64,000 nt of DNA from Aliirhizobium wenxiniae (GCF_019511445.1 NZ_JAEUAN010000014.1:62001-126000), one strand, 5' to 3'; shown: positions 18,221 to 26,480, numbered from the stretch's first letter. The notes: generated by a model from the letters alone, not told the origin. Numbers and translations: made by a program.

Positions 18221-18451
18221 ATGGAGCAGGGTGCGGTATTTCAGAGTAATCGTAGCCAGGCTATCCGGCTTCCAAAGGCAGTCGCTCTTCCGGATGATGT
18301 GAAGCGAGTCGATATCGTCGCGGTTGGGCGTACTCGAATTATCGCCCCCGCCGGGGAGGTCTGGGATAGCTGGTTTGACGGCGCCGCTGCGACTTCCGAC
18401 TTCATGAGCGAACGTGATCAGCCTGCCCTGCAGGAGCGTGAGGCATTCTGA
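18221..18451 (+). CDS. vapB: Antitoxin VapB (AbrB/SpoVT fold)
   Basis: This 76-residue antitoxin has the swapped-hairpin AbrB N-terminus 'AVFQSNRSQAIRLPKAVALP' that marks chromosomal VapB antitoxins, and a C-terminal tail that would wrap the toxin ('WDSWFD', residues about 45-51). AGAGGAGT lies 6-8 nt upstream of the ATG. Its stop overlaps the vapC start (TGATG), giving the tight coupling usual for toxin-antitoxin pairs. It should repress its own promoter through the repeats at 18144 and 18186. Confidence 0.93.
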   Translation: MEQGAVFQSNRSQAIRLPKAVALPDDVKRVDIVAVGRTRIIAPAGEVWDSWFDGAAATSDFMSERDQPALQEREAF

Positions 18452-18852
18452 TGTTGAAATACATGTTGGACACCAACATCTGCATCTTCACCATCAAGAA
18501 CAAACCAGAGCACATGCGAGATGCGTTCAATCGCCACCACGGTCAGCTTTGTATTAGTTCAGTCAGCCTGATGGAGCTGATATATGGAGCAGAGAAATCG
18601 GCTATCTCAGAACGCAACTTGGCCGTCGTTGAGGGGTTCGCCGCCCGCCTGGAAGTGCTATCTTATGACGAGATAGCGGCGACTCACACTGGCCAGCTGC
18701 GTGCTGAACTTGCACGAAACGGAACGCCCATTGGTCCATATGATCAACTTATAGCTGGACACGCTCGGTCGCGCGGATTGATCGTCGTCACAAACAACCG
18801 CCGCGAGTTTGATCGCGTGGCGGGCTTACGCGTCGAAGACTGGATCCTCTAA
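18451..18852 (+). CDS. vapC: Toxin VapC (PIN-domain ribonuclease)
   Basis: This 133-residue PIN nuclease keeps the acidic metal-binding set: Asp7 in 'YMLDTNICIF', Glu42 in 'SLMELIYGAEKS', Asp98 in 'IGPYDQLIAGHA' and the C-terminal 'NNRREFDRV'. The family cuts tRNA or other structured RNA and inhibits translation when released from VapB. The pattern is that of enteric-type VapC enzymes ('MLKYMLDTNI'). The pair appears intact and functional. A T-arm-like 30-nt sequence lies 58 nt downstream. Confidence 0.94.
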   Translation: MLKYMLDTNICIFTIKNKPEHMRDAFNRHHGQLCISSVSLMELIYGAEKSAISERNLAVVEGFAARLEVLSYDEIAATHTGQLRAELARNGTPIGPYDQLIAGHARSRGLIVVTNNRREFDRVAGLRVEDWIL

Positions 18853-18909
18853 CTCACTGAGATGTTCCTGACTGGCTTTACAATCTGACTGGGTTAGACA
18901 TAAATCTAC

Positions 18910-18939
18910 CGGATTAGCGGTTCTGATCCCATCAAGACC
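18910..18939 (+). repeat. T-arm-like 30-nt repeat, copy A
   Basis: This is one of four sequences with the same 30-nt layout: CGG-A/G-T at positions 1-5, (A/G)GTTC at 10-14, TCC at 18-20, TCA at 23-25 and GA at 27-28. In this copy positions 10-22 read GGTTCTGATCCCA. The other copies are at 23473, 45726 and 48132. It resembles the 3' half of a tRNA T-arm but does not fold as a full tRNA. Confidence 0.55.
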
Positions 18940-19217
18940 AAGACAGCCTCCTCTAAGCTTACTCATAGCTGCACCCGTACCGGGTCCCAGACTATTATCG
19001 GCCGTGTAACTCATCGAATGATAATACCGCCTTCGACTGCCCGGGCTGGGCTGTGAAATGCCAAGGCGTCACGCAACTGTTGAATAGGAAGCACCTTCAC
19101 GGGCGGAAGCGCACATTCCGTCAAAAGCGTCCGGATACGTCGAAATCCCTCCTGCCGGACCTCCGACGACATGCCTGCCAAGAGCCATACGCTACAAACT
19201 ATATTGCTTCCGCAAAA

Positions 19218-19300
19218 CTAGTATAGCGCGCGAAATATTCGTTAAGAGGTTCTGGGAGCGCACAATTTCAGACATTGAAAGCCAAGCCTCACTATACTAG
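19218..19300. repeat. 9-bp perfect inverted repeat before the nucleotidyltransferase gene
   Basis: CTAGTATAG (19218-19226) and CTATACTAG (19292-19300) are exact reverse complements 65 nt apart. The right copy contains a TATACT -10-like box, with an AAGGG ribosome site and the GTG start at 19330 further on. It could be an operator pair or a terminal repeat of a tiny mobile sequence. Confidence 0.4.
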
Positions 19301-19329
19301 AATTGCACAAATGATATAAGGGCAATGCC

Positions 19330-20442
19330 GTGAAACAAATCGACATGGTTTTCCGCACGATGATCGCGGAGCTTCAACAGAGAGCGTTCGACGACGCCTG
19401 GTCCGAGGATTTCCCACCAGTTGGTCGTTTCGTCCCTGTCAAAGTCGATAATCGCAAATACTGGTATTTCGATCAACCGAATGACGAAGGCGGGCAAAAG
19501 AGAAAGTACGTAGGTCCTGCTGATGATCCCGACATCTCGGCGCGGGCTGAAGACTTTAAAAGAGAGAAAGCCGACTACAAGGGCCGCCGAAAGATCGTGT
19601 CCGTTTTGACACGAGATGTCGGTTTGATCGCTCCGGATCCCTTCACTGGTGATGTCGTCGAGGCGCTCGCTAAAGCCGGCCTGTTCCGACTGCGAGGTAT
19701 CCTCGTTGGAACAGTCGCGTTCCAGTGCTATTCAACCTATCTGGGTGTCCGTCTACCAATGGCCTCTATCCTTACCGGCGATGCTGACATTGCCCAGGAT
19801 TATGCGATTTCTGCGGAAGTCTCGGACACGCTCCCCCCGATCCTCGACCTCCTGCAAGATCTCGATCCCTCATTTCGAGCCGTCCCCCACATCTCTGGTT
19901 CGCCGCGATCAAATGCTTTCCGAAATCTGGCCGGCTATCGCATCGAGTTTCTAACGACGAACAGAGGGAGCGAGGAAAATGCCGACGAACCGGCAAAGAT
20001 GCCCGCACTCGGCGGGGCCTCGGCTGAACCATTACGGTTCATGGATTTCCTGATCCGGGACCCGGTGCGATCAATCCTTCTATATGGTCCTGGTATCACA
20101 GTCGTTGTCCCATCTCCCGAGCGATATGCCGTCCATAAAATGATTATTGCAGGTCGGCGCCAAAATGATGCCGGTGGCGAAGCAAAACGCCAGAAAGACA
20201 TCAGACAAGCTGAGCTGTTGCTACTTGGTATGCGACAATTCTACAGGCGGGATCTCGTCGCCGCTGCATTCGGTGAAGCCTGGGAACGGGGTCCGTCATG
20301 GCAGGCGGCAATCATCGAAGGCATCGGAATGATGACGGAAGAGGCAAGACTGGTCGCCGAGTTCAATCTGAAGAACGGGCAGGAGATGCTCGCGTCAGCC
20401 GCAGCCAGAGAGCGATACGGCCTCGATCATAATGAGGATTGA
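19330..20442 (+). CDS. Nucleotidyltransferase-fold protein (NTP_transf_8 / GSU2403 type)
   Basis: This 370-residue protein starts at a GTG with AAGGG about 9 nt upstream. The nucleotidyltransferase core is at residues about 125-165: 'RLRGILVGTVAFQCYSTYLG' gives the helix motif and 'SILTGDADIAQDYAIS' the D-x-D metal pair. The C-terminus is helical with basic patches ('GGEAKRQKDIRQAELLLLG'). Members of this family are found in accessory DNA beside toxin-antitoxin genes, and some are thought to nucleotidylate targets, but the substrate is unknown. It stands alone between vapBC and IS66. Confidence 0.75.
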   Translation: MKQIDMVFRTMIAELQQRAFDDAWSEDFPPVGRFVPVKVDNRKYWYFDQPNDEGGQKRKYVGPADDPDISARAEDFKREKADYKGRRKIVSVLTRDVGLIAPDPFTGDVVEALAKAGLFRLRGILVGTVAFQCYSTYLGVRLPMASILTGDADIAQDYAISAEVSDTLPPILDLLQDLDPSFRAVPHISGSPRSNAFRNLAGYRIEFLTTNRGSEENADEPAKMPALGGASAEPLRFMDFLIRDPVRSILLYGPGITVVVPSPERYAVHKMIIAGRRQNDAGGEAKRQKDIRQAELLLLGMRQFYRRDLVAAAFGEAWERGPSWQAAIIEGIGMMTEEARLVAEFNLKNGQEMLASAAARERYGLDHNED

Positions 20443-20495
20443 CCTTATACAAACTCCGCAGAACAGCTGGCTTATCCGTTTTAAGTGATGCCAGA

Positions 20496-20684
20496 CTAAG
20501 TCGCTAGCATCAAAACCGAAATTAGGCCTCCACCCCGTGATCTCTCGTCCCGTGCTTGGTGCTGCGCAGCCGCATTGAAGCGGCTCCAGGTTCTCCGAAA
20601 CTGGCGGGTCGAGCTGAAGCCGGCGCGCTCGGCGATGTTGTCGATCGATTGCATCGCCTCAAGGTGAACCCACATTTGAGGCAC
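20496..20684 (-). pseudogene. C-terminal fragment of an AraC-family regulator
   Basis: Only the end of the second helix-turn-helix remains: 'SIDNIAERAGFSSTRQFRRT' is the conserved AraC recognition half (intact members are 250-330 residues). Nothing upstream in this frame continues the domain, because the sequence runs into the truncated end of IS66 copy 1 at about 20703-20770. The insertion or a later deletion removed the rest. Confidence 0.6.
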
Positions 20685-20702
20685 GTGGCCAGTGTAGCAG
20701 CC

Positions 20703-22250
20703 TTACCGTCCAGACCCACACAACTGCGAACTCGAACCGATTAACCTGAGATCACCAGCTTGTATCATCATTCCGACGATAGCGGTCAGGGTGGCGCTCA
20801 GATAGGCCAATGGATCGACAGCGTTGAGCTTGCAGGTCTCTATGAGCGAAGCGATAGTCGCCCAGTTCTCTGCACCTGTATCGTGTCCGGCAAAAAGAGC
20901 GTTCTTCCGGTTCAACGCAATCGGCCTGATGGTCCGCTCGACGGTATTGTTGTCGACCTCGATCCGGCCATCGGTCAGGAAGATGCAGAGGCCATCCCAG
21001 TATTTGGCGATGTAGGAAAGCGCTTCGCCAAGCGGCGACTTGCCAGCGACGCGAGCACGATGATGCGTGAGCCAGTCCCGCATGTCTGCGATCAATGGCA
21101 CTGATCGTTCCTGTCGCCTAGCCAAGCGAGCATCGGCGGGAAGACCGCGCAGCTCCGCCTCAATCCGATAGAGTTCACCAATCCGCTTCACACCCTCCTC
21201 AGCGATTGGTGCCGAGCCCGTGCGAGTGATCTCGACCAGCTTGCGCCTGGCGTGTGCCCAGCAATAGGCCAGCCGGATGTCGGGACCAACCCGATCCGAT
21301 GCGATCAGCCGATTATACCCGGCATATCCATCGACCTGAAGGATGCCCGTAAATCCTTGCAGTATCCGCTCGGCATGTAGTCCCCCGCGACCGGGCGTAT
21401 AGGTGAAGGCCACACCGGGCGGAGCACCGCCACTCCACGGTCTATCATCACGGGCCAAGGCCCAAAAGTATCCGGTCTTGGTTTTGCGGGAGCCAGGATC
21501 GAGCACTGGCGCACGGGTCTCGTCCATGAAGAGCTTGGTGGACCGCTTCAGGTCGGCGAGGAGAGCGTCGAAGACTGGGCGGAGTTCGAATGCCGCGCGA
21601 CCGACCCAGTCGGCAAGCGTGGAACGGTCGAGATCAATACCCTGTCGGCTCATGATCTGGGCCTGCCGATAGAGCGGCAGGTGATCAGCATATTTGGACA
21701 CCAACACATGCGCGATGGTCGCCTCTGTCGGCAATCCGGCGTGGATCAATCGTGCGGGCGCTGGAGCCTGAGATATGCCGTCGGTGCAGGCACGGCAGGC
21801 ATATTTGGGACGACGAGTGACGATGACACGGAACTGCGCCGGAATGATATCCAGCCGCTCGGACACGTCCTCCCCGATGCAATGCAGACCGCCGCCACAG
21901 TTGCAGATCAAGCTATCCGGCTCGATGACCTCTTCGACACGAGGAAGATGGGCGGGAAGAGAGCCCCGATTGGCGGCGCGTGGTTTGGGTTGCGACTTAC
22001 CTGGGGCGCTGTCGGCCTCGTCTTCGGCATGGATCGCCGCAATGACCGTTTCCAAGTCTTCAAGTGCAAGATCGAATTGCTCAGGATCGGCCTTCTCGGA
22101 TTTGCGGCCAAAGGCGGCTTGTTTGAAAGCGGCGACCAGTTTCTCAAGCCGTTCGATCCGCTCGTCCTTGTGGACTTCCCGAAGCTGGGAGGCAATCAGC
22201 ATCGCCTTCAGGGCAGCAATATCGTCTGGGAGATCGACCGCATCCAACAT
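20703..22250 (-). CDS. tnpC: IS66 transposase TnpC (C-terminus replaced)
   Basis: This 515-residue DDE transposase starts 'MLDAVDLPDDIAALKAM', with a leucine-rich helix, a basic hinge, the zinc-finger-like segment ('ICNCGGGLHCIGEDVSE' to 'YACRACTDG', residues about 115-160), a DDE core ('TKLFMDETRAPVLDPG', 'LQVDGYAGYNRL', 'EVDNNTVERTIRPIAL') and a C-terminal domain. After 'TLTAIV' the last 23 residues ('GMMIQAGDLRLIGSSS' and on) differ from copy 2 and come from flanking DNA. The zinc-finger segment is intact here but deleted in copy 2. Confidence 0.9.
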   Translation of the reverse strand: MLDAVDLPDDIAALKAMLIASQLREVHKDERIERLEKLVAAFKQAAFGRKSEKADPEQFDLALEDLETVIAAIHAEDEADSAPGKSQPKPRAANRGSLPAHLPRVEEVIEPDSLICNCGGGLHCIGEDVSERLDIIPAQFRVIVTRRPKYACRACTDGISQAPAPARLIHAGLPTEATIAHVLVSKYADHLPLYRQAQIMSRQGIDLDRSTLADWVGRAAFELRPVFDALLADLKRSTKLFMDETRAPVLDPGSRKTKTGYFWALARDDRPWSGGAPPGVAFTYTPGRGGLHAERILQGFTGILQVDGYAGYNRLIASDRVGPDIRLAYCWAHARRKLVEITRTGSAPIAEEGVKRIGELYRIEAELRGLPADARLARRQERSVPLIADMRDWLTHHRARVAGKSPLGEALSYIAKYWDGLCIFLTDGRIEVDNNTVERTIRPIALNRKNALFAGHDTGAENWATIASLIETCKLNAVDPLAYLSATLTAIVGMMIQAGDLRLIGSSSQLCGSGR

Positions 22251-22318
22251 GCTTAAAGTCTATCAAATTGGGGGTCGCCTCGCTGTCGGAATTTGCGAAC
22301 CGAGTCATCGTGACGCAT

Positions 22319-22672
22319 CTATTCGACTGCGGTTGGCGCACGTGCCTCCACGGAGCGGACTCGACGCCAATCAAGTCCTGCAAACAGCGCTTCGAACTGG
22401 GCATGGCCCAAGGTCATCAGGCCGTCCCGAATGTCTGGCCAAGTGAACGTATGCTCCTCCAGGCGCTTGTAGGCCATCACCAAACCGCTGCCATCCCAAT
22501 AGATCAGCTTCAATCGGTCCGCCTTGCGGGATCGGAATACGAAGATCGTTCCTGTAAACGGGTCCTTGTGCAACTCGTTTCTGACCAGCGCTGCCAGTCC
22601 ATCATGGCCTTTGCGGAAATCGACGGGCTTGGTCGCCACCATGATCCGAACCCGGTTCGATGGAAAGATCAT
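22319..22672 (-). CDS. tnpB: IS66 accessory protein TnpB
   Basis: This 117-residue IS66 Orf2 protein has the family core 'DFRKGHDGLAALVRNELH', 'FVFRSRKADRLKLIYWDGSG' and 'YKRLEEHTFTWP'. It overlaps the tnpA end by 4 nt (ATGA) and precedes tnpC by 68 nt. It differs from copy 2 at four residues. IS66 elements need TnpA and TnpB together with TnpC for transposition. Confidence 0.95.
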   Translation of the reverse strand: MIFPSNRVRIMVATKPVDFRKGHDGLAALVRNELHKDPFTGTIFVFRSRKADRLKLIYWDGSGLVMAYKRLEEHTFTWPDIRDGLMTLGHAQFEALFAGLDWRRVRSVEARAPTAVE

Positions 22673-23055
22673 GCCGGAACCGCACAGGCACGCGCGACAG
22701 CGGCGATCCGGGCGGCGGACGCGCCTTCTTCCAACCTGATCGTGACAGCGCCGACGATGATCTCAGGGCGGCTGGCTTTCTTGAGGGGCGGCTCCGCAAC
22801 GGGTGGATCGACGACAACCGCCGCGAACTCCACCGCATCCTCGGGTGCTGGCAGAACCAGCTTGCCCTGCCGTGCCATCGTTCGCCAAGTCGAGAGGTGG
22901 TTTGGCTTCAGGCCGTGGCGTTCTGCAACTTCATTCACCAACGCTCCGGGCCGAAGGCTCTCCGAAACGATCTGGGCCTTCACTTCGTCCGGCCAGTGCC
23001 GCTGTGGCTCACGCCCAGACTTCCTGGCCGTGAGAAACTCCAATGTAGTATCCAT
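22669..23055 (-). CDS. tnpA: IS66 accessory protein TnpA (helix-turn-helix)
   Basis: This 128-residue IS66 Orf1 protein has a helix-turn-helix near residues 25-60 ('SLRPGALVNEVAERHGLKPN', 'HLSTWRTMARQGKL'). The ATG at 23055 is used because it matches the family start 'MDTTLEFL'; an in-frame start at 23094 is possible. It differs from the copy 2 protein at about 11 positions over the longer frame. Confidence 0.9.
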   Translation of the reverse strand: MDTTLEFLTARKSGREPQRHWPDEVKAQIVSESLRPGALVNEVAERHGLKPNHLSTWRTMARQGKLVLPAPEDAVEFAAVVVDPPVAEPPLKKASRPEIIVGAVTIRLEEGASAARIAAVARACAVPA

Positions 23056-23138
23056 GGAGAAACTCCCGTTGCTCGTCCATGAATAGGCGATCACAGATCA
23101 GAGCGGCGAGGACAACGTGGGAGCGGGACACCGGTTAC

Positions 23139-23447
23139 ATTGAAAGAGGTCTAAGATCACTTTATCGCCGTGGCGGTTTCGAACGGGCGAAAGGGCTTTC
23201 GCTCTGGCTGGATTTTATCACGGGCACCTTTGATGATCGTGCCTTGCCGATGGATACTGTCGTCGCTCGCATCGCTGGATCTATGGAGGATGAAGCCAAA
23301 GGGAGAGGCCAGAACCCGGGCCTTGGCGATATCATTATTGCTGCGACAGCTCGAGCATACGATCTGACGGTTATTACCGAGAATATGCGGCACTTCGAAC
23401 CTTTGAACGTCGCGGTAGATCTCCCAGTTTTCTTCAAGACTGATTGA
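23139..23447 (+). pseudogene. C-terminal part of a VapC/FitB-type PIN toxin, cut by IS66
   Basis: The stretch 'GLSLWLDFITGTFDDRALPM' followed by 'GLGDIIIAATARAYDLTVIT' and 'NMRHFEPLNVAVDLP' is the C-terminal half of a VapC-like PIN domain. The N-terminal half with the first catalytic Asp and Glu is missing, because the frame runs back into the right end of IS66 copy 1 at about 23138. No antitoxin gene remains. It cannot be an active nuclease. Confidence 0.8.
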
Positions 23448-23472
23448 TCAAGCTAAGAAATCTCTGAACCTG

Positions 23473-23502
23473 CGGGTCGGAAGTTCGAGTCCGCTCAAGA
23501 CC
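23473..23502 (+). repeat. T-arm-like 30-nt repeat, copy B
   Basis: It lies 25 nt after the stop of the VapC remnant. It contains GAAGTTCGAGTCC, a near-canonical tRNA T-loop, preceded by CGGGTCG as in several alphaproteobacterial tRNA variable loops. The 5-bp T-stem does not pair, so this is not an intact tRNA. Positions 1-5 and 17-21 can pair with G-U wobbles. Confidence 0.55.
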
Positions 23503-23553
23503 TTTACATATCATTTAATCCAAACTTACTTCCGAACTCACACTGTTCGCGCC

Positions 23554-24261
23554 TCAGGTGCCGCCCGTGGCGTGCATCAACAAGCCTTTGCCGCCATGCT
23601 CGATATCGTCACGCATTGCAGCCTGAGCCGCTTCCGCGTCCTTGTCGCGGAGAGCCTTAACGATGCGTCGGTGAGGGTGCGGCTCCCAGTCCGGCAATCC
23701 GGCATCATAGAGATGCGACAAGATTGGACCACAGCGAATCCATAACGTTTCAACAATGTCGTAGACGATCGGTAAGCGTCCCATGCGGCATAGCGTCAGG
23801 TGGAATTCGGTATTGAGATCGATCGCCTCCACGAATGCTTGAGATGCATGACATTCGGAAATGCGAGTGTGAATCTTCTCTAGAGCATCAATCTCTTCTG
23901 CATTTGCAACCGTCGCTGCCGCCCCCGCCGCTCTGCCCTCGAGGTCCATGCGGATCGCTCGAATCTCGAGCAACTGATCAAGCGTGAGGGTCGGCACCAT
24001 TACTGTGCCGCGGGCATCTAGCGTCAAAGCCTTTTCGCTGACGAGCCGCAATAATGCCTCGCGCATAGGAGTCGCGCTGATACCAAAGCGCGCGGACATC
24101 GGGCGCAGACGCAGCATCTCTCCCGGCTTCAGCTGGCCACGCATTAGCGCCTGCCGAAGACCAAGATAGGCGCGATCGCTGAGGTTTTCCTTCACAATCG
24201 GTTGAGCCCAGTCGGCTTCGGATGCGGTGATCAGGTTATTTTCAATTGCGGTTCTTGACAC
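23554..24261 (-). CDS. GntR family transcriptional regulator (FCD type)
   Basis: This 235-residue regulator has a winged helix at about residues 30-90 ('LRLRPMSARFGISATPMREA', 'LLRLVSEKALTLDARGTVMV') and an FCD effector domain with metal-ligand-like positions ('DLNTEFHLTLCRMGRLPIVY'). It is divergent from the catabolic operon that starts at 24392 with a 130-nt gap that carries palindromes, and is the likely local repressor. FCD domains usually sense organic acids, which fits the dehydrogenase content of the operon. Confidence 0.9.
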   Translation of the reverse strand: MSRTAIENNLITASEADWAQPIVKENLSDRAYLGLRQALMRGQLKPGEMLRLRPMSARFGISATPMREALLRLVSEKALTLDARGTVMVPTLTLDQLLEIRAIRMDLEGRAAGAAATVANAEEIDALEKIHTRISECHASQAFVEAIDLNTEFHLTLCRMGRLPIVYDIVETLWIRCGPILSHLYDAGLPDWEPHPHRRIVKALRDKDAEAAQAAMRDDIEHGGKGLLMHATGGT

Positions 24262-24300
24262 TTATCACCCATCATGCAGATACTGTTATAACAAATAACA
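24255..24300 (+). promoter_or_regulatory. Candidate promoter and GntR operator of the catabolic operon
   Basis: TTGACA (24255-24260) and GATACT (24279-24284) with 18-bp spacing form a plausible promoter for the plus-strand operon, overlapping the start codon of the divergent GntR gene. Directly downstream is a perfect 10-bp palindrome TGTTATAACA (24284-24293), and TGTTA repeats in inverted form as TAACA at 24296-24300. A repressor bound here would block transcription initiation. Confidence 0.5.
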
Positions 24301-24391
24301 TATAGCAAATTCCGGCTTGTGCGAAGAGGAATCGTACACAACGACGGGCGAGGAGGCCAGTCGTAGATGGGAATGAACTTGGAGGAAGTTC

Positions 24392-25456
24392 ATGATTGCG
24401 CTCCGCAAAACTGCGGCTGCCTTCGGGCTTGAGCTAGTGCCGCTCGATGGCCTGATGTCGCCAGCAGCTGGTGATGTTTTAATCGAGGTTGCGGCTGCTG
24501 GTATTTGCGGTAGCGATCTCCATGCGTACGAATGGACGCCGGGTTACGAATTCATGGCCGCGAACCTGCCGGTTACGGTCGGTCATGAATTTTCCGGCGT
24601 CATCCGGTCCGTTGGCAAGGATGTTTCGGATTTCGCGCCAGGCGATCGTGTCGTCTGCTGGCCGACCAAGACGTGCGGCAAATGCAGTTCCTGTCTGGCC
24701 GATGAGCCGCAGAACTGCAGCCGCCGCAGCATTATCGGTCTGCATTGCGATGGCGGTTTTGCAGACATGGTAACGGTGCCGGTAGCCAATTGCCGGCATG
24801 TTCCAGACGAGCTCGATCTTTCCATCGCCGCCTTGAGCGAGCCGCTGGCAGTGGGCGTCAACGCTGTCGATATCGCTGATGTCCGACCGGGAGCGCGGGT
24901 CGTCGTGCTCGGACCAGGGCCGATCGGGCTCGGCATCGCCTGGGTCGCAAAACACCGCGGCGCTAAGGTGCTGATTGCCGGATTGTGCGATCCGCTGCGC
25001 CTGTCGCTGGCTTTACAGATGGGCATCGATGATGCCTTCGATCTCGCTGACAAAAGCCTCGAACAGGCGGTGGCGGACGCCTTCGGCCAGTCTGCCGATC
25101 GCGTCATCGAGGCAACCGGCGTAGCTCGCTCCGTATCCGACGGCCTAGCTGTCCTGCGACCGGGAGGCATCTTAGTCGTCGCTGGCATCCATTCCAAACC
25201 GCTGGAACTCGATCTGACGCGATTTGTGCGTGAGAAGAAGCAGTTGCGTGGTGCCCATGACACGACGGACCGGGCGTTGCGCGAAGCGATCCAACTTCTG
25301 GCTGAAAATTCCGATGCCCTGTCGAAGCTTATCACTCACCGGCGTCCACTATCGAGCGGCATCGAGGCATTCGAGCTGGCGCGCGGCCGACAGGCGGTGA
25401 AGGTGCTGCTGTTTCCGCAAGGACAGGATGTGACATTCGAAGGGGAAGACGCATGA
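24392..25456 (+). CDS. Zinc-dependent alcohol/polyol dehydrogenase (MDR superfamily)
   Basis: This 354-residue medium-chain dehydrogenase is of the sorbitol or threonine dehydrogenase type. Catalytic zinc ligands are in 'GICGSDLHAYEW' and 'VTVGHEFSGVIRSVG'; the structural zinc lobe has four cysteines in 'TCGKCSSCLADEPQNC'. The Rossmann motif is 'VVVLGPGPIGLGIAWVAKH' near residue 170. A GGAGGAAG ribosome site precedes the ATG. It is the first gene of the operon, overlapping the next gene by 4 nt. The role is NAD(P)-dependent oxidation of a secondary alcohol; the substrate is unknown. Confidence 0.93.
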   Translation: MIALRKTAAAFGLELVPLDGLMSPAAGDVLIEVAAAGICGSDLHAYEWTPGYEFMAANLPVTVGHEFSGVIRSVGKDVSDFAPGDRVVCWPTKTCGKCSSCLADEPQNCSRRSIIGLHCDGGFADMVTVPVANCRHVPDELDLSIAALSEPLAVGVNAVDIADVRPGARVVVLGPGPIGLGIAWVAKHRGAKVLIAGLCDPLRLSLALQMGIDDAFDLADKSLEQAVADAFGQSADRVIEATGVARSVSDGLAVLRPGGILVVAGIHSKPLELDLTRFVREKKQLRGAHDTTDRALREAIQLLAENSDALSKLITHRRPLSSGIEAFELARGRQAVKVLLFPQGQDVTFEGEDA

Positions 25457-26454
25457 GCGGAATGACGCGAGCCGTAATCGCCAAGGGTGCGGGCGGGCCG
25501 GATGTGCTTGCAATCGTAGAACGCGAGTTGAATGCTCCCGGCACTGGGGAAATGATCGTGTGTGTGCATGCAGCCGGTATCAACCGCCCGGACGTCATGC
25601 AGCGGCAAGGCAATTATCCGCCGCCGCCGGGGGCTTCCGACGTTTTGGGCCTCGAACTTGCCGGAGTGGTGGAAACGGTCGGGCCGGGCGTCACGCGTTT
25701 CAAGGCGGGTGACAGGGTTATGGCGCTGGTCCACAGCGGCGCTTATGCAGAGCGGGCGATCATCCAGGAAGGCGCAGCGTTGCCCATTCCCGAAGGCATG
25801 TCCTTCGTCGAGGCGGGCGCGTTTCCCGAGACCTATTTCACTGTTTGGAGCAATGTCTTTGAACGTGCCGGCCTCAAGCGCGGCGAAACGCTACTCATTC
25901 ATGGCGGCACATCGGGGATCGGCACGACGGCGCTGAAACTTGCAAAGGCTTTCGGCGCAAAGGTAATCGTTACAGCCGGTTCCGCCGAAAAATGCCAGGC
26001 CTGCCTCGACCTCGGCGCCGATGCCGCCATCGATTATCGCCGAGACGATTTCGTTGCAGTTTCGAAAGAGCTGACGGACGGCAAGGGCCCGGACGTCATT
26101 CTCGACATGGTAGGCGGCAGCTATATCCAGCGCAATCTCGAAGCGATCGCAGCGGATGGGCGTATCGCCCAGATCGCCTTCCAGCAGGGACCCAAAGCCG
26201 AGCTCGATCTGCTGCCGCTTCTGATGAAGCGCGTCACCCTGACCGGATCGACGCTTCGGGCTCGGCCGATCGAGATGAAGGCGCGGCTTGCTGCGGCGCT
26301 CCAGGCAAATGTCCTGCCGCTGCTTTCCAGGGAGGAGGCGCGGCCGCTGATCGATTCCACTTTCGCGTTCGACAAGGTTGCCGAAGCCCATGCGCGGATG
26401 GATGGCGGCAGCCACACAGGAAAGATCGTTCTCGTCATGGAGGAACAGGGCTGA
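25453..26454 (+). CDS. NAD(P)H:quinone oxidoreductase (QOR/PIG3-like MDR)
   Basis: This is a 333-residue zinc-free MDR enzyme. 'GINRPDVMQRQGNYPPPPG' near residue 40 is the quinone-reductase signature, and 'LLIHGGTSGIGTTALKLAKA' near residue 145 the nucleotide site. The C-terminal substrate domain ends 'GGSHTGKIVLVMEEQG'. It may reduce a quinone or enone intermediate or re-oxidise NAD(P)H from the dehydrogenases around it. Start and stop overlap with the ADH gene, 26 nt before the ThDP enzyme. Confidence 0.92.
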   Translation: MSGMTRAVIAKGAGGPDVLAIVERELNAPGTGEMIVCVHAAGINRPDVMQRQGNYPPPPGASDVLGLELAGVVETVGPGVTRFKAGDRVMALVHSGAYAERAIIQEGAALPIPEGMSFVEAGAFPETYFTVWSNVFERAGLKRGETLLIHGGTSGIGTTALKLAKAFGAKVIVTAGSAEKCQACLDLGADAAIDYRRDDFVAVSKELTDGKGPDVILDMVGGSYIQRNLEAIAADGRIAQIAFQQGPKAELDLLPLLMKRVTLTGSTLRARPIEMKARLAAALQANVLPLLSREEARPLIDSTFAFDKVAEAHARMDGGSHTGKIVLVMEEQG

Positions 26455-26480
26455 ACCAATGTCCTGTTTAGGGAGAGGAA

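Larger units (their letters stand above)
18853..19329. other. Non-coding gap after vapBC
   Basis: There is no convincing gene here. It holds T-arm-like repeat copy A (18910-18939), a 53-codon open stretch on the minus strand (19011-19172, ending 'ARAVEGGIIIR') that may be the tail of a lost enzyme gene but that I cannot name, and the 9-bp inverted repeat described separately. The region is more AT-rich toward the nucleotidyltransferase gene. Confidence 0.4.
20703..23138 (-). mobile_element. IS66 family element, copy 1 (left end truncated)
   Basis: The three IS66 genes (tnpA, tnpB, tnpC) are present in order on the minus strand. The right end, judged by the limit of similarity with copy 2, is near 23138 ('CCGGTTAC'). 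At the left, similarity with copy 2 stops at the 'CGATAGCGGT' stretch near 20775, so the last 23 or so TnpC codons and the left terminal repeat are replaced by flanking DNA. This copy is probably unable to move by itself. Confidence 0.85.

Noticed and set aside
23461..23505. A tRNA gene suggested by the T-loop GTTCGAGTC
   Set aside because: The T-stem does not pair and no D-arm, anticodon arm or acceptor stem can be built around it.
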